15,792 nucleotides of DNA from DASZBR01 sp033763845 (GTDB lineage Bacteria; Pseudomonadota; Gammaproteobacteria; DASZBR01), in NCBI GenBank assembly GCA_033763845.1, contig JANRJR010000028.1, positions 1-15,792 of the forward strand. Reading direction: 5' to 3'. Positions 1 to 7,505 of this stretch are shown here, one piece after another (position 1 is the first letter of the stretch; the number at the start of each line of letters is the position of its first letter). The notes under the pieces are model-generated. The model worked only from the letters and a program-made list of their open reading frames with translations, had not been told where the DNA came from and did not search any database. Both the position numbers and the translations under genes were made by a program.

Positions 1-1763
1 GCAGAACGCACGTTTGCATGCTGCACAATAGAAGCAAACACGGTTAAATTACGGTTATGGACTTGCTGTGTATCCACCAAACTATTTATTGCCTCTAAAA
101 TAGCTCGCCTAATATCAGGATTTATTTCGATATTTTGTAAAATCACTAGATTTTCAATAAAGTGAGCCGCTCTTACTTTTTTAGATTCGGAATCAAGATC
201 TGCCAACGGACAAAATGCCAGTTCTTCTGCATTACCAATATCATAGTGATTCCCACCTAATGCTTGCGTTAAGCTTCGATGGGAATAATCTTTATCAAAA
301 ACATAAACACAAGCATTTTCATATCGCAAAAACTGTGTAATTAAAAAAGCTAACCACGTGGATTTACCACTTCCCGTTGGACCTAGAATCAGTTGATGCC
401 CCACGTCACTCACATCAAGATGAAAACGAAACGGTGTATGCCCTGTAGTCGCTGCATAAAATACAGGTGGCGCATTTGGCGGTAAAAGTGAAGCGAGTGG
501 CTTTATGGTATTTCCTGTCCACAGCGTATGAAACGGAATGACATGAGACAACGTATACGAATTAATAAAAAGACGCCTGACATTCGCACTCCCATGACCA
601 GGAATACCCCCCAGCCACGCATCAAGTGTATTTACATCTTCAAGGTGTAAATTAAAGCCCTTCTTTTCTAAATAATTTTGAATATTTTTAATGGCTTGAG
701 TAATTATGGTTTGATCTTCATTCATAATCACAATACTGCTTGTCCAATATCCAAATCGTGTACTGTGATTACTGTTTGAGGTCAACGCTAATTGCGTTTC
801 ATCAACCATTTCAGCGGCATCTTGATTGACTCTCTGAACCGATTTAGAAAATAAGACTTCTTTAACAAGGCCCATCAATCCTTTCATTTTATTATGCCAG
901 TGCTTTTGATAGCGCTTAATTTCAATTTCTGCAGTAGATTCACTTAAAGGAATAAAACGATTCGACCAGCGATACACTAAAGGATAAGTACTCATTTCTT
1001 CCAATAAGCCTGGCATCGTGTGTTCATTGACATAACCAATCACAGATAAAACATAAATATAGTTATTGCCAATTTTTGGAATATAACCGCCAACCAATGG
1101 CTTTCGACTTAACAGCACATCTACAAAACACAATTCATTGGGTAAATGACCAGGCAAGCTCACAGGCAGCAATTCACCTGTAATACAGCTGTTTAAAAAA
1201 GCTAATAAGGATTGGCTATTTAATTTCAAGAATTTTAACTGGGTATCAAGCAACCCTAAACATCGTTCTACAGTTTCTTTAAATTGATTTAATAATTTAT
1301 TTAAATCTTGTGAGTCTTCATTATTAGGCAAGTTTTCAACAAACCAATGTTTAGTAGTCTTCACGAGCGGTAAAGGAAATTTCCACACAAACGTCAGATA
1401 CTGAAGATTCTCATAATGCGCACCTTCTAATTGATATTGCTGACGTCGCATATCATCAACTTGTTTAGCCAACTCGCTTTTGAAATAACTGGATTCTGGA
1501 GCAGGATAATCGCGACTGGGAACACGTAATTCATCGACATGAATCATCCAGCCATCATCTAGTGTTAACATCGTGCGATTAACGGCATTTGATAGTGCGG
1601 TTAACTCACCCTCTGTTGCAGAATGAATATCGGGTGCTTGATACTGGTAAGTCACTAAAAATGCACCATCTTTATTAATAATAATTCCATCATCAACAAA
1701 ATGGGCATAATTTAATAAATCAGCCAACCCTTGCTCTTTACTTAAATGTTCTGAAAGCCACAT
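1..1763 (-). CDS. trbE: TrbE/VirB4-family conjugation ATPase, C-terminus cut by window edge
   Basis: This is the energising ATPase of a P-type conjugative type IV secretion system. The family is membrane-associated at the inner membrane and powers pilus assembly and substrate transfer. The start is the ATG at 1763, which overlaps the trbD stop as TAATG. About 587 residues are visible and the gene continues past position 1, where the ATPase core would finish; family members are roughly 800-850 aa. The Walker A motif GPTGSGKST lies at residues 461-469 (bases about 357-383), the expected place for TrbE. The N-terminal half (for example GWMIHVDELRVPSRDYPAP) matches the usual VirB4/TrbE N-terminal domain in character. 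It is fourth in a trbB-C-D-E gene order typical of RP4 and Ti-plasmid trb operons and is translationally coupled to trbD. No frameshift is seen in the visible part. Confidence 0.93.
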   Translation of the reverse strand, partial: MWLSEHLSKEQGLADLLNYAHFVDDGIIINKDGAFLVTYQYQAPDIHSATEGELTALSNAVNRTMLTLDDGWMIHVDELRVPSRDYPAPESSYFKSELAKQVDDMRRQQYQLEGAHYENLQYLTFVWKFPLPLVKTTKHWFVENLPNNEDSQDLNKLLNQFKETVERCLGLLDTQLKFLKLNSQSLLAFLNSCITGELLPVSLPGHLPNELCFVDVLLSRKPLVGGYIPKIGNNYIYVLSVIGYVNEHTMPGLLEEMSTYPLVYRWSNRFIPLSESTAEIEIKRYQKHWHNKMKGLMGLVKEVLFSKSVQRVNQDAAEMVDETQLALTSNSNHSTRFGYWTSSIVIMNEDQTIITQAIKNIQNYLEKKGFNLHLEDVNTLDAWLGGIPGHGSANVRRLFINSYTLSHVIPFHTLWTGNTIKPLASLLPPNAPPVFYAATTGHTPFRFHLDVSDVGHQLILGPTGSGKSTWLAFLITQFLRYENACVYVFDKDYSHRSLTQALGGNHYDIGNAEELAFCPLADLDSESKKVRAAHFIENLVILQNIEINPDIRRAILEAINSLVDTQQVHNRNLTVFASIVQHANVRS

Positions 1764-2092
1764 TAAATTAATCCTGTTTTACCTTGATAAATCGGAACGG
1801 AGGGTTTAACTAAACGAATAGCGGCATGTATGCCTGAAATAGGCGCGTAATATTTTTTATATCGAATATGGCGTAAATAAACAAGCATAAATTGCACATC
1901 ACTGCGCGCCATAAATATCCCACCAATACAGCCAACCATAAAAATAGTTAACGCAAGACAATCCATCTCTATATTAAATTTGGCTGAATAAGCCATTGGC
2001 AAACACAGGCCGAGCAATAGAAAAAATAACTGCCTATCTACACCCATGATTTGAAAATGACGATTCAATGATTTGAAATACAAGGCTTCCAT
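1763..2092 (-). CDS. trbD: TrbD/VirB3-like inner-membrane conjugation protein
   Basis: A 109-residue protein between trbC and trbE, the conserved position of TrbD (VirB3 family), a small inner-membrane partner of the VirB4/TrbE ATPase. A short N-terminal amphipathic stretch (ALYFKSLNRHFQIMGVDR) is followed by two close hydrophobic segments, about residues 21-36 and 44-62, and a basic C-terminal half (LRHIRYKKYY), the usual VirB3 layout. The ATG at 2092 overlaps the trbC stop as TAATG, and its own stop overlaps the trbE start in the same way, so translation of all three is coupled. The call rests on gene order, size and topology together. Confidence 0.88.
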   Translation of the reverse strand: MEALYFKSLNRHFQIMGVDRQLFFLLLGLCLPMAYSAKFNIEMDCLALTIFMVGCIGGIFMARSDVQFMLVYLRHIRYKKYYAPISGIHAAIRLVKPSVPIYQGKTGLI

Positions 2093-2430
2093 TAAAAGGT
2101 GGTTCCTGTACCAAATAATAATGACACTCCTGTCGATGCACTCAACGCTAGCGACAGAAAAAAGATAATCGTAATAAAGCGCTTAATACCATCACCCCAT
2201 TCACCCAAGGCTAACGACACACACGTCACCATCACCAACACAACAGCGGCTGAAAAACAAAACTCAATGAAATTGGACTTAAAAATATCCATCGGGCCAT
2301 TAAACGGTAAATTACCCACAGAACTTGCATAACAAGGGGATGTAAATAAAAAACACCACGCTCCCACAAAAAGTAACACACTAAAATATTGATCCCAACT
2401 AACCGACTTTCTCGAGGATAAAATTCTCAT
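2092..2430 (-). CDS. trbC: TrbC/VirB2-like conjugative pilin precursor
   Basis: A 112-residue pilin-type protein, the subunit of the conjugative pilus. It has a basic N-terminus (MRILSSRKS), a hydrophobic signal segment at about residues 16-30 and a likely signal-peptidase site after SPCYA (residue 35). Two transmembrane stretches follow at about 57-76 and 85-107, with a short polar loop (GEWGDGIKR) between them, which is the TrbC/VirB2 topology. In RP4 the processed TrbC is further trimmed and cyclised by TraF; no such peptidase gene is visible here. The start at 2430 lies inside the end of trbB (32-base overlap), so translation is probably coupled. The stop overlaps the trbD start. Confidence 0.88.
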   Translation of the reverse strand: MRILSSRKSVSWDQYFSVLLFVGAWCFLFTSPCYASSVGNLPFNGPMDIFKSNFIEFCFSAAVVLVMVTCVSLALGEWGDGIKRFITIIFFLSLALSASTGVSLLFGTGTTF

Positions 2431-3358
2431 TATTAACTTCCTTCACCGTTGCTATTTCAGAAATAAACCCTTTATTCGAACCTCTCTTTGTCACATGCAC
2501 AATGGCATCAATCGTATGGCGAATAAGAGAAAGGGGCGGATGAGACAAACCTGCTTCAATTGCAAGATCGGATATACGTTGAAGTGCTTCTCGACACCCA
2601 TTGGCATGTACCGTACAAACACCACCCGGACATCCGGTATTCCAGGCTTTTAACATGTCTAACGCCTCACTACCTCGCACCTCCCCTACAAAAATCCTAT
2701 CGGGTCGCATACGCATTGCCGTGCGTAATAAATCACGCATAGAAGTAAACTGAGAGGTTAAAAAAGACACTTTATTGCGTGCTGAACATTGAAGTTCCAG
2801 AGTATCTTCTAAAACAATGATGCGAGAGCTTGGATCACATCGCGTAATCTCAAAGATTAATGCATTCGTAAACGTTGTTTTACCTGAACCAGGCCCACCA
2901 CACACCAGAATATTTTTACGCGCCTCGACTAAATCTTTAACCAAAATACATTGTTCTTCTGTCATACGCTCCGTTAAAAAATAATCATCGAGCGTAAAAA
3001 TAGTTTCGGATTTTTTACGAATCGTAAAACAAGGTTGTGAGACAATTGGCGGAATTTGTCCTGTAAATCGCTCTCCTCGAAGCTCACGATAATAAGGTAA
3101 CTCTGTTTCAAGCCGAGGATTATCAAATGAAAGTACGGCACCTTGAATTCCCGCGACGCAATTTAAAATCGCATGCGCATGAACCGAAGAAACACTTCCC
3201 GCATGCAAAAGACCGTCTTTAACACTATCAATCCACAATGAACCATCAGGATTAAGCATCACTTCATTAATATCAGGTTCTCCTAAAAACCCAATAATTT
3301 TATCGCCCAAATCTTGATACAACTTACCAAATAACCGCTGCTGACTTTCTGTAATCAT
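2399..3358 (-). CDS. trbB: TrbB/VirB11-family secretion ATPase
   Basis: The hexameric traffic ATPase of the trb secretion system, acting on the cytoplasmic face of the inner membrane with TrbE. The 319-residue protein shows the VirB11 motifs in order: Walker A GGPGSGKTT (154-162), Asp box VLEDTLEL (182-189), Walker B RIFVGEVRG (221-229) and His box CTVHANG (248-254). Length is normal for TrbB. I chose the ATG at 3358 (MITESQQ), preceded by GGGGA at about 9 bases. A TTG five codons upstream is also open, but it falls in the U-tract of the terminator at 3372-3412. It is the first gene of the trb operon and overlaps trbC. Confidence 0.95.
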   Translation of the reverse strand: MITESQQRLFGKLYQDLGDKIIGFLGEPDINEVMLNPDGSLWIDSVKDGLLHAGSVSSVHAHAILNCVAGIQGAVLSFDNPRLETELPYYRELRGERFTGQIPPIVSQPCFTIRKKSETIFTLDDYFLTERMTEEQCILVKDLVEARKNILVCGGPGSGKTTFTNALIFEITRCDPSSRIIVLEDTLELQCSARNKVSFLTSQFTSMRDLLRTAMRMRPDRIFVGEVRGSEALDMLKAWNTGCPGGVCTVHANGCREALQRISDLAIEAGLSHPPLSLIRHTIDAIVHVTKRGSNKGFISEIATVKEVNNENFILEKVG

Positions 3359-3371
3359 TATCGAATTCCCC

Positions 3372-3412
3372 AAAATAAAAAACCCAGCGAAGGGAGCAAC
3401 TCCGCTGGGTTT
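3372..3412 (-). terminator. Intrinsic terminator in the trb leader (possible attenuator)
   Basis: Read on the minus strand, AAACCCAGC pairs with GCTGGGTTT (9 bp; plus-strand 3380-3388 and 3404-3412). An inner GGAG/CTCC stem with a UUG loop sits inside it. The 3' arm runs straight into TTTTTTATTTT, a textbook rho-independent terminator. It lies only about 14 bases upstream of the trbB ATG and downstream of a good promoter, so it would stop trb transcription unless bypassed. On the plus strand the hairpin is followed by only three T, so it acts on the minus strand. Confidence 0.85.
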
Positions 3413-3438
3413 GGATACTAAAAAATCACTATGACAAA

Positions 3439-3467
3439 TTTATACCTGATTTGTTTTTACACTGCAA
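3439..3467 (-). promoter_or_regulatory. Candidate sigma-70 promoter for the trb operon
   Basis: On the minus strand, TTGCAG (3467-3462) and TATAAA (3444-3439) are separated by exactly 17 bases. Transcription would begin near 3432, giving a leader of about 75 bases that contains the whole terminator hairpin before trbB. The -10 box matches 5 of 6 consensus bases; the -35 box matches only TTG. Confidence 0.5.
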
Positions 3468-3652
3468 GAGACTTTAAAAAAAGGATAGGCCAGTACAGAT
3501 AATCTTTCCTACAACGTTCGAAAAAATTTTAATTTCTCAGCATCTTTTCTTTCATTCACCCCTCATAGCAATAAGATTTAGTCATTAATACTAAAAATTA
3601 CAAACACTTTAAAATGAGGCCTTAGAGAAGCCACGACAAGGAGTTAAACTAT

Positions 3653-4090
3653 ATGTTTGAGGTAAACCTTTCCGCACTTTTAAATAACTTGTATTACCAT
3701 CCCGAATTAACCCAGCATGTTGGTGATAAATATTCAGGAAACTATCCCAGCTTTGTCGCAATAGCGATTACCGCAGAGCCTCATCAACCCAGTTTGGTAT
3801 TTATTTTTAGCGATTTTGAAAAAGGCGCATTACCTTTTATGTTTAAAGAAGGTGTTGAAGCAGTTCGCAAAGAATTCAAAACAGGCCAATGGTCTCCTGG
3901 TCAGAATGCAGTCAAGGATAAAATAATTTTTGGTTTTTTTACTCATCAGAATGAAAATTTTATTAAAGCGATGTTAAAACAATTAGGCGTTGAGGATTCC
4001 AGTCAAATAAATAAAATTATTAACCAATTCAAAGATCCTAAAGATTTAACAAAAACCCCTACGCTTACTGGAAAGAAAAAGGCTACATAA
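3653..4090 (+). CDS. Hypothetical protein of 145 residues, element cargo
   Basis: I do not recognise this protein. It is a real gene by its strong ribosome site (AAGGAG, 9 bases before the ATG) and even, protein-like composition. It appears soluble, with no signal peptide or membrane segment. A mixed alpha/beta N-terminal part (FVAIAITAEPHQPSLVFIF, about residues 35-53) is followed by helical segments and a lysine-rich tail (TGKKKAT). It is divergent from trbB, and the two share a 294-base intergenic region, so it could be a regulator or accessory factor of the conjugation genes, but no DNA-binding motif is seen. Just after the stop, the -1 frame stays open for 38 more codons (see 4117-4206), so the C-terminus may have been longer once. 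Confidence 0.75.
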   Translation: MFEVNLSALLNNLYYHPELTQHVGDKYSGNYPSFVAIAITAEPHQPSLVFIFSDFEKGALPFMFKEGVEAVRKEFKTGQWSPGQNAVKDKIIFGFFTHQNENFIKAMLKQLGVEDSSQINKIINQFKDPKDLTKTPTLTGKKKAT

Positions 4091-4116
4091 GCGTACAAGT
4101 CGGGCAAGCGTGTCTA

Positions 4117-4206
4117 ATGCAAAAATTAACTGAAGCGCAAATGTCACAAATCGATGCCTATTTGCAGAATAAAAATCAACCCTTGGCAGGAGCTAAACCT
4201 TTTTAA
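4117..4206 (+). pseudogene. Possible tail of the preceding gene in the -1 frame, or a 29-aa ORF
   Basis: An open frame encodes MQKLTEAQMSQIDAYLQNKN and nine more residues, ending at TAA 4206. The same frame is open upstream through KGYISVQVGQACL to the A-rich stretch GGAAAGAAAAAGG (about 4070-4082) at the end of the 145-aa gene. A -1 shift there would join the two. There is no ribosome site before the ATG. It could be a frameshifted tail, a programmed shift, or chance. Confidence 0.22.
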
Positions 4207-4535
4207 ATTTTTTTTATTCAAAAATTATGTTCTGCCAATAATCATTGTGAAAATGTATCAGTAGTATTTCGATAACCCTTTTCCAAAGGACCCTCGAGCT
4301 GGCTATGAGGCTAACAGAATGAAAAGCGATATCAATCACAGAGCCCATGGTTCGAGTATTAGCTCGGGTATCGCTCTATTTTCTGATGAAAAAACTCAAT
4401 GTTTGCTGACCCTCAAAAAATTGAAAGAATCTCTATGAATCACACATTTAATGACTAGATACTAAATTTATTTTCAAAAATAAGGGCATTATTAGAGTTG
4501 TTACCCTCTTGAGTGTGACTAATCACGCAAAACGA
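4207..4535. other. Gene-poor stretch with a possible coding remnant
   Basis: Together with 4091-4206 this is 445 bases without a solid gene. It begins with a T-rich run (4201-4215). A plus-strand frame from about 4261 to TGA 4438 is open without a well-placed start and reads like protein (NPFPKDPRAGYEANRMKSD, later IALFSDEKTQCLL). This suggests the tail of a decayed gene, though 57 open codons can occur by chance. An inverted repeat sits inside it at 4325-4375. No convincing terminator for the flanking genes was found. Confidence 0.3.
4325..4375. repeat. 51-base inverted repeat with a possible nested stem
   Basis: AGCGATA (4325-4331) pairs perfectly with TATCGCT (4369-4375). Inside it, CGAG (4353-4356) can pair with CTCG (4363-4366), or GAGC (4341-4344) with GCTC (4362-4365). 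A structured RNA or a protein site is possible; the U-tract needed for a terminator is poor on both strands. Confidence 0.3.
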
Positions 4536-5057
4536 TTACATACTCAACGATTTACAGGCTCCGTCTAATGCTTTTTTTATATTATCTTCTAATTTTTTTC
4601 CGTACTTTGTTCCAGCGTTTGCATCATTTGTTCTAAATAACTCAATCATTTCTTGAATTATTCTAGCTTTATCGCCTGCATACAACTTTAAACCACTAAT
4701 GATAAGACTCTGTATTTGCTCTCTATACACACTAAATGTTTCATCTCTAATAATTTGATGACGACCATCACTAGTAAGTGTTGTTATATAAGCTTCGGCG
4801 AGCTTTTTAAACTCATCCTCGGAGAGCACAGTATTTATTCTTCTTTCAAACTCCCCTTCTGCCAACACCTTCGCTTGTAGCTCAACCATTTGCCCAGTAT
4901 AAGTTGGCACAGTACGGCCTAGCTGTTGAGGGCTAAAAAAATTACCCGCTACTGTAAGCCCTGAGCCCGCTATGCGATCACCGGTATATCCAGCGCTGGG
5001 ATTCCACACTTCCTTAATAAAATCACGAAATTTAACCGTCTCATATTGGTTTTCCAT
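4536..5057 (-). CDS. Hypothetical protein of 173 residues
   Basis: I do not recognise this protein. The start is well supported: AGGGAG lies 7 bases before the ATG at 5057, and a promoter-like pair lies further upstream (5104-5133). The N-terminal 55 residues are glycine-, serine- and aromatic-rich (VWNPSAGYTGDRIAGSG) and probably loosely folded. From about residue 60 the protein is predicted helical and charged, with a run resembling one continuous helical bundle (SEDEFKKLAEAYITTL, then IIQEMIELF). No signal peptide or membrane segment is seen. It stands alone on the minus strand, 216 bases downstream of the luxR-type gene. A secreted or effector-like role is possible but only a guess from its neighbourhood. 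Confidence 0.72.
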   Translation of the reverse strand: MENQYETVKFRDFIKEVWNPSAGYTGDRIAGSGLTVAGNFFSPQQLGRTVPTYTGQMVELQAKVLAEGEFERRINTVLSEDEFKKLAEAYITTLTSDGRHQIIRDETFSVYREQIQSLIISGLKLYAGDKARIIQEMIELFRTNDANAGTKYGKKLEDNIKKALDGACKSLSM

Positions 5058-5103
5058 ATACTTTCTCCCTCTAATAAATTTTTGAAATTACCGTTAACCC
5101 CAA

Positions 5104-5133
5104 CTAATACTTTGCCCTTCTCAGACATGACAA
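5104..5133 (-). promoter_or_regulatory. Candidate promoter for the 173-residue gene
   Basis: On the minus strand, TTGTCA (5133-5128, 5 of 6 matches to TTGACA) and TATTAG (5109-5104, 4 of 6) are 18 bases apart. This would give a leader of about 45 bases before the ATG at 5057. Confidence 0.4.
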
Positions 5134-5273
5134 AAACTAACCACAGAATAGTGCTATTGAATTAGTAGCTGCATGATCAATCACCCGCAAAGTAGTAACT
5201 TATTCATTCGAAAAGAGTATAGAAGGGATAAAAACATTTAAATACTCGTGAAAATACGTAGGCTGGAGAATTA

Positions 5274-6104
5274 TTACTTACTAAAAATATTCTCAATAAA
5301 TTCTAAAGAGGGAAATGTCGATTTAAATAACGAACAGTACTTCATAATCACATCCACTTTATTCTTAGCGAGCAATTTTGATTTAACTTGGAGCAGATGA
5401 CACTCTACGGTTCTAAAAGAAATGCCCATAAGACGGCCGATCTGTTTTGCACTCAAACCATTCGACATATGGTACAAAATCAGGAACTCAATTTTAGTCA
5501 TTTTTACAATATTTTTTTCAGTATTTTCAATCAAATATTTATCTTTTATTAAAAAATCTTTTAGTAATTTGCTAGGAGTTTCTTCTGCTTTATTTTCGAT
5601 TGGGCCAATATCTGTATACAACAATGAGCTCTCTGACAAATGAATAAGTTCTTTAGCCTGCTCTTTAAAATACAAACAAAACTGTTCTAACACATCCTGA
5701 TGATTCAAATAAAAATCCATTATTTTTTGATTACTTGAAGATGTGCTAAACCCAAAAGACTCTATATACTCTTTTTTATTTTTATTAATCATCAACCAAT
5801 GATCCATATTAAACAATTCTCTTACCTCATTTAAGAAATTATTTTCATATCGATTTATAAAAATACCTTCTCGGTAATTTGGAAAAACAACTTTATCGTA
5901 TTCTTTATCCCAGAAAAACTTATGGAGCATCGGCGAAGTAACTAAAACCAAAGAATAGCCACTCGGATAAAGGCGGCCATAGTGAAAATAGTTAATACCT
6001 GTGCTGGAAAACAAAGGTGCGCAAATCCCTTTCACATGCTCACTGATATTAAGTGAGATATGCTTATCATGCAAACGCTGCTTTGGCTGACTAATTAAAC
6101 CCAT
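5274..6104 (-). CDS. LuxR/GerE-type transcriptional regulator
   Basis: A DNA-binding regulator of 276 residues. The C-terminal region (about residues 200-262) is a LuxR/GerE helix-turn-helix: MTKIEFLILYHMSNGLSAKQ, then IGRLMGISFRTVECHLLQV and KSKLLAKNKVDVI. It has the family's LSAKQIG turn, TVE[CK]H recognition helix and K.KL.AKNK end. The N-terminal 190 residues are aromatic-rich and may be a sensor domain; they show no clear phospho-receiver signature and I cannot assign a ligand. I prefer the ATG at 6104 because GAGGG lies just before it; an ATG at 6149 is in frame but lacks a ribosome site. Its targets are unknown; candidates are the adjacent 173-aa gene, the trb operon and itself. LuxR-HTH regulators with such N-termini are common in Legionella and its relatives. 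Confidence 0.85.
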   Translation of the reverse strand: MGLISQPKQRLHDKHISLNISEHVKGICAPLFSSTGINYFHYGRLYPSGYSLVLVTSPMLHKFFWDKEYDKVVFPNYREGIFINRYENNFLNEVRELFNMDHWLMINKNKKEYIESFGFSTSSSNQKIMDFYLNHQDVLEQFCLYFKEQAKELIHLSESSLLYTDIGPIENKAEETPSKLLKDFLIKDKYLIENTEKNIVKMTKIEFLILYHMSNGLSAKQIGRLMGISFRTVECHLLQVKSKLLAKNKVDVIMKYCSLFKSTFPSLEFIENIFSK

Positions 6105-6239
6105 AGCGCCCTCATCATTCTTAAGCAACTGTATATTGTAATAATACATCTGTAAACTGTAATAAATAAATCTCGAGAATACTCTTTATCGTTGTCCATA
6201 ACGAAAAATTTTATGGTGACACCGCACAACTCAAAGAGC

Positions 6240-6629
6240 TTAATTCGTGATGTAAAACCTTCCTACCAACCATTGTTTAGCCATCTGCAAATAAGCACCA
6301 TATTGCGCATGTGAAATACCAAATTTTTTCGCACTCTCTCGCAAACTCAATTGATTTAAATAATAATTCCGCAAACAATCTGCCATGATTGGCTTATATT
6401 GCGCCATCTGAACAACCATTCTTTCAAATTCCTCTGCTTCTTCATGTGTTTCTACACTTGCTTTTGATTTACCAGTTTGATTAATAGTCTTACCTTCATG
6501 AAACATCGCAATTGACGATTGGCGCTGATAACCAATGTTGAGAAAATTCCCCGTCTTTAACCATTCAGCCCATTCTTGCAGACGATGCTCAAGATAAGCA
6601 TCCATAGGATTTTCATTTATGATAGGCAT
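6240..6629 (-). CDS. Phage antitermination protein Q-like
   Basis: A 129-residue protein resembling phage antiterminator Q of the short (about 127 aa) type. The N-terminus has the LQEWAEWL motif like LERWGAWA of that family. The C-terminal half is a sigma-region-4-like helix-turn-helix (DCLRNYYLNQLSLRESAKKF, then GISHAQYGAYLQMAKQWL). Q proteins load on RNA polymerase near a late promoter and let it pass terminators. I prefer the ATG at 6629, with AGAGGA 8 bases upstream; the ATG at 6677 lacks a ribosome site. It is the last gene of the replication-type operon and overlaps the gene before it by 17 bases. Family similarity is recalled, not searched, so a generic sigma-like HTH protein is the alternative. 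Confidence 0.6.
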   Translation of the reverse strand: MPIINENPMDAYLEHRLQEWAEWLKTGNFLNIGYQRQSSIAMFHEGKTINQTGKSKASVETHEEAEEFERMVVQMAQYKPIMADCLRNYYLNQLSLRESAKKFGISHAQYGAYLQMAKQWLVGRFYITN

Positions 6630-6939
6630 TTTTGAGATCCTCTCTGAGCTGTTGTTTAATTGCACGATTTTGCTCATGAAGATGCTTAATCGTTTTTATC
6701 ATGCGTATTTCATCTTCTTTGGTACGAATATAAGTACCATATTTAGTTGGCTTAGGTTGTTTATACCCCAATGAAAAATCCAACATATTTTCAACGGATT
6801 TACGATTTGAACCAAGATGGAATTTTAGCAATTTACGATTACAAAAAAATGCTAACAGCTCAGGCGTGGGATTTTTTCTTAACTCACTTTTTAAAAAATT
6901 AAGTTTCTGCAATAACTTCTCTTTTCTGATTTTCGTCAT
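6613..6939 (-). CDS. Small basic hypothetical protein of the replication-type operon
   Basis: I do not recognise this 108-residue protein. It is strongly basic, with lysine-rich ends (MTKIRKEKLLQKL and IKQQLREDLKNAYHK), and looks helical at both ends with a central loop-rich part (YKQPKPTKYGTYIRTKEDE). A nucleic-acid-binding role is plausible from its charge alone. The ATG at 6939 overlaps the upstream stop as ATGA, and AGGA lies 8 bases before it, so it belongs firmly to the same transcript as the replication and antiterminator genes. Confidence 0.7.
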   Translation of the reverse strand: MTKIRKEKLLQKLNFLKSELRKNPTPELLAFFCNRKLLKFHLGSNRKSVENMLDFSLGYKQPKPTKYGTYIRTKEDEIRMIKTIKHLHEQNRAIKQQLREDLKNAYHK

Positions 6940-7505
6940 GATGGTTGTCCTATCGTTAGTTTTTCATCGAAAAAAATGGGTTTAGAACAAGACCTGCCTG
7001 TTAACCGTGCTGCATGCTCATCAATACCGACCAACTGCTTTCTATAGCTCGATATTGGGCAGATTAAACAGGCGAGATAACAACGCTGAAAGTCTTGAAG
7101 CAAAAACGGCAGGTTTTTATCTAACGTATGGCAGAATTTTATCCAACCACCCAATCTCTCAATCACAGCATGGATTATTGAATCATCAAAAATAATGCTC
7201 TCATACGCTCCAACCGTCTTCATCGCAGCAAGCACTTTGCTCCACGCTTGGAGAGCTTTATCTTCATTTCTTCCTTCGATATTTCGAATTAAATCTGCGG
7301 GCTTTGGCATAAATTGACCTACATCAGGATTCAAGATATGAAGATTTATTGCTCGTTTAATTTCCTCAAGAGAATATTTTTGAACGCCCCACCAATAAAT
7401 TTCAAACAACTGGGCTGAAATGTTTTTACCGTACAGCTCACCCACCCATGTTAACAATCTACAAAATTCTAATTTTCGTTCACTTTTCACGGATAACTTC
7501 CCCAT
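6936..7505 (-). CDS. DUF6475-like phage replication-module protein
   Basis: A 189-residue protein whose N-terminal 75 residues follow the DUF6475 pattern known from phages and mobile elements: LEFCRLLTWVGELYGKNIS, then YWWGVQKYSLEEIKRAI, then the signature GQFMPKPADLIRNIEG. The same general arrangement (helical domain followed by a proline-containing 'FPP..I' motif) occurs in G39P-type helicase-loader proteins, and the gene sits directly after the iteron-bearing replication gene, where phages often encode the loader. That function is an inference. The C-terminal half has several cysteines (FCHTL, CYLACLIC) without a clear zinc motif. The ATG at 7505 overlaps the upstream gene by 26 bases; a GTG at 7490 with GGGGA 8 bases upstream is an equally good start. 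Confidence 0.72.
   Translation of the reverse strand: MGKLSVKSERKLEFCRLLTWVGELYGKNISAQLFEIYWWGVQKYSLEEIKRAINLHILNPDVGQFMPKPADLIRNIEGRNEDKALQAWSKVLAAMKTVGAYESIIFDDSIIHAVIERLGGWIKFCHTLDKNLPFLLQDFQRCYLACLICPISSYRKQLVGIDEHAARLTGRSCSKPIFFDEKLTIGQPS

Noticed and set aside
2099..2742. Plus-strand ORFs opposite trbB and trbC
   Set aside because: They are shadows of well-supported conjugation genes with no recognisable product.
4346..4355. TGGTTCGAGT match to the T-arm of the tRNA, as a second attachment site or tRNA remnant
   Set aside because: Ten bases of a generic T-loop sequence, with no flanking match to the acceptor stem or CCA end; chance is likely.
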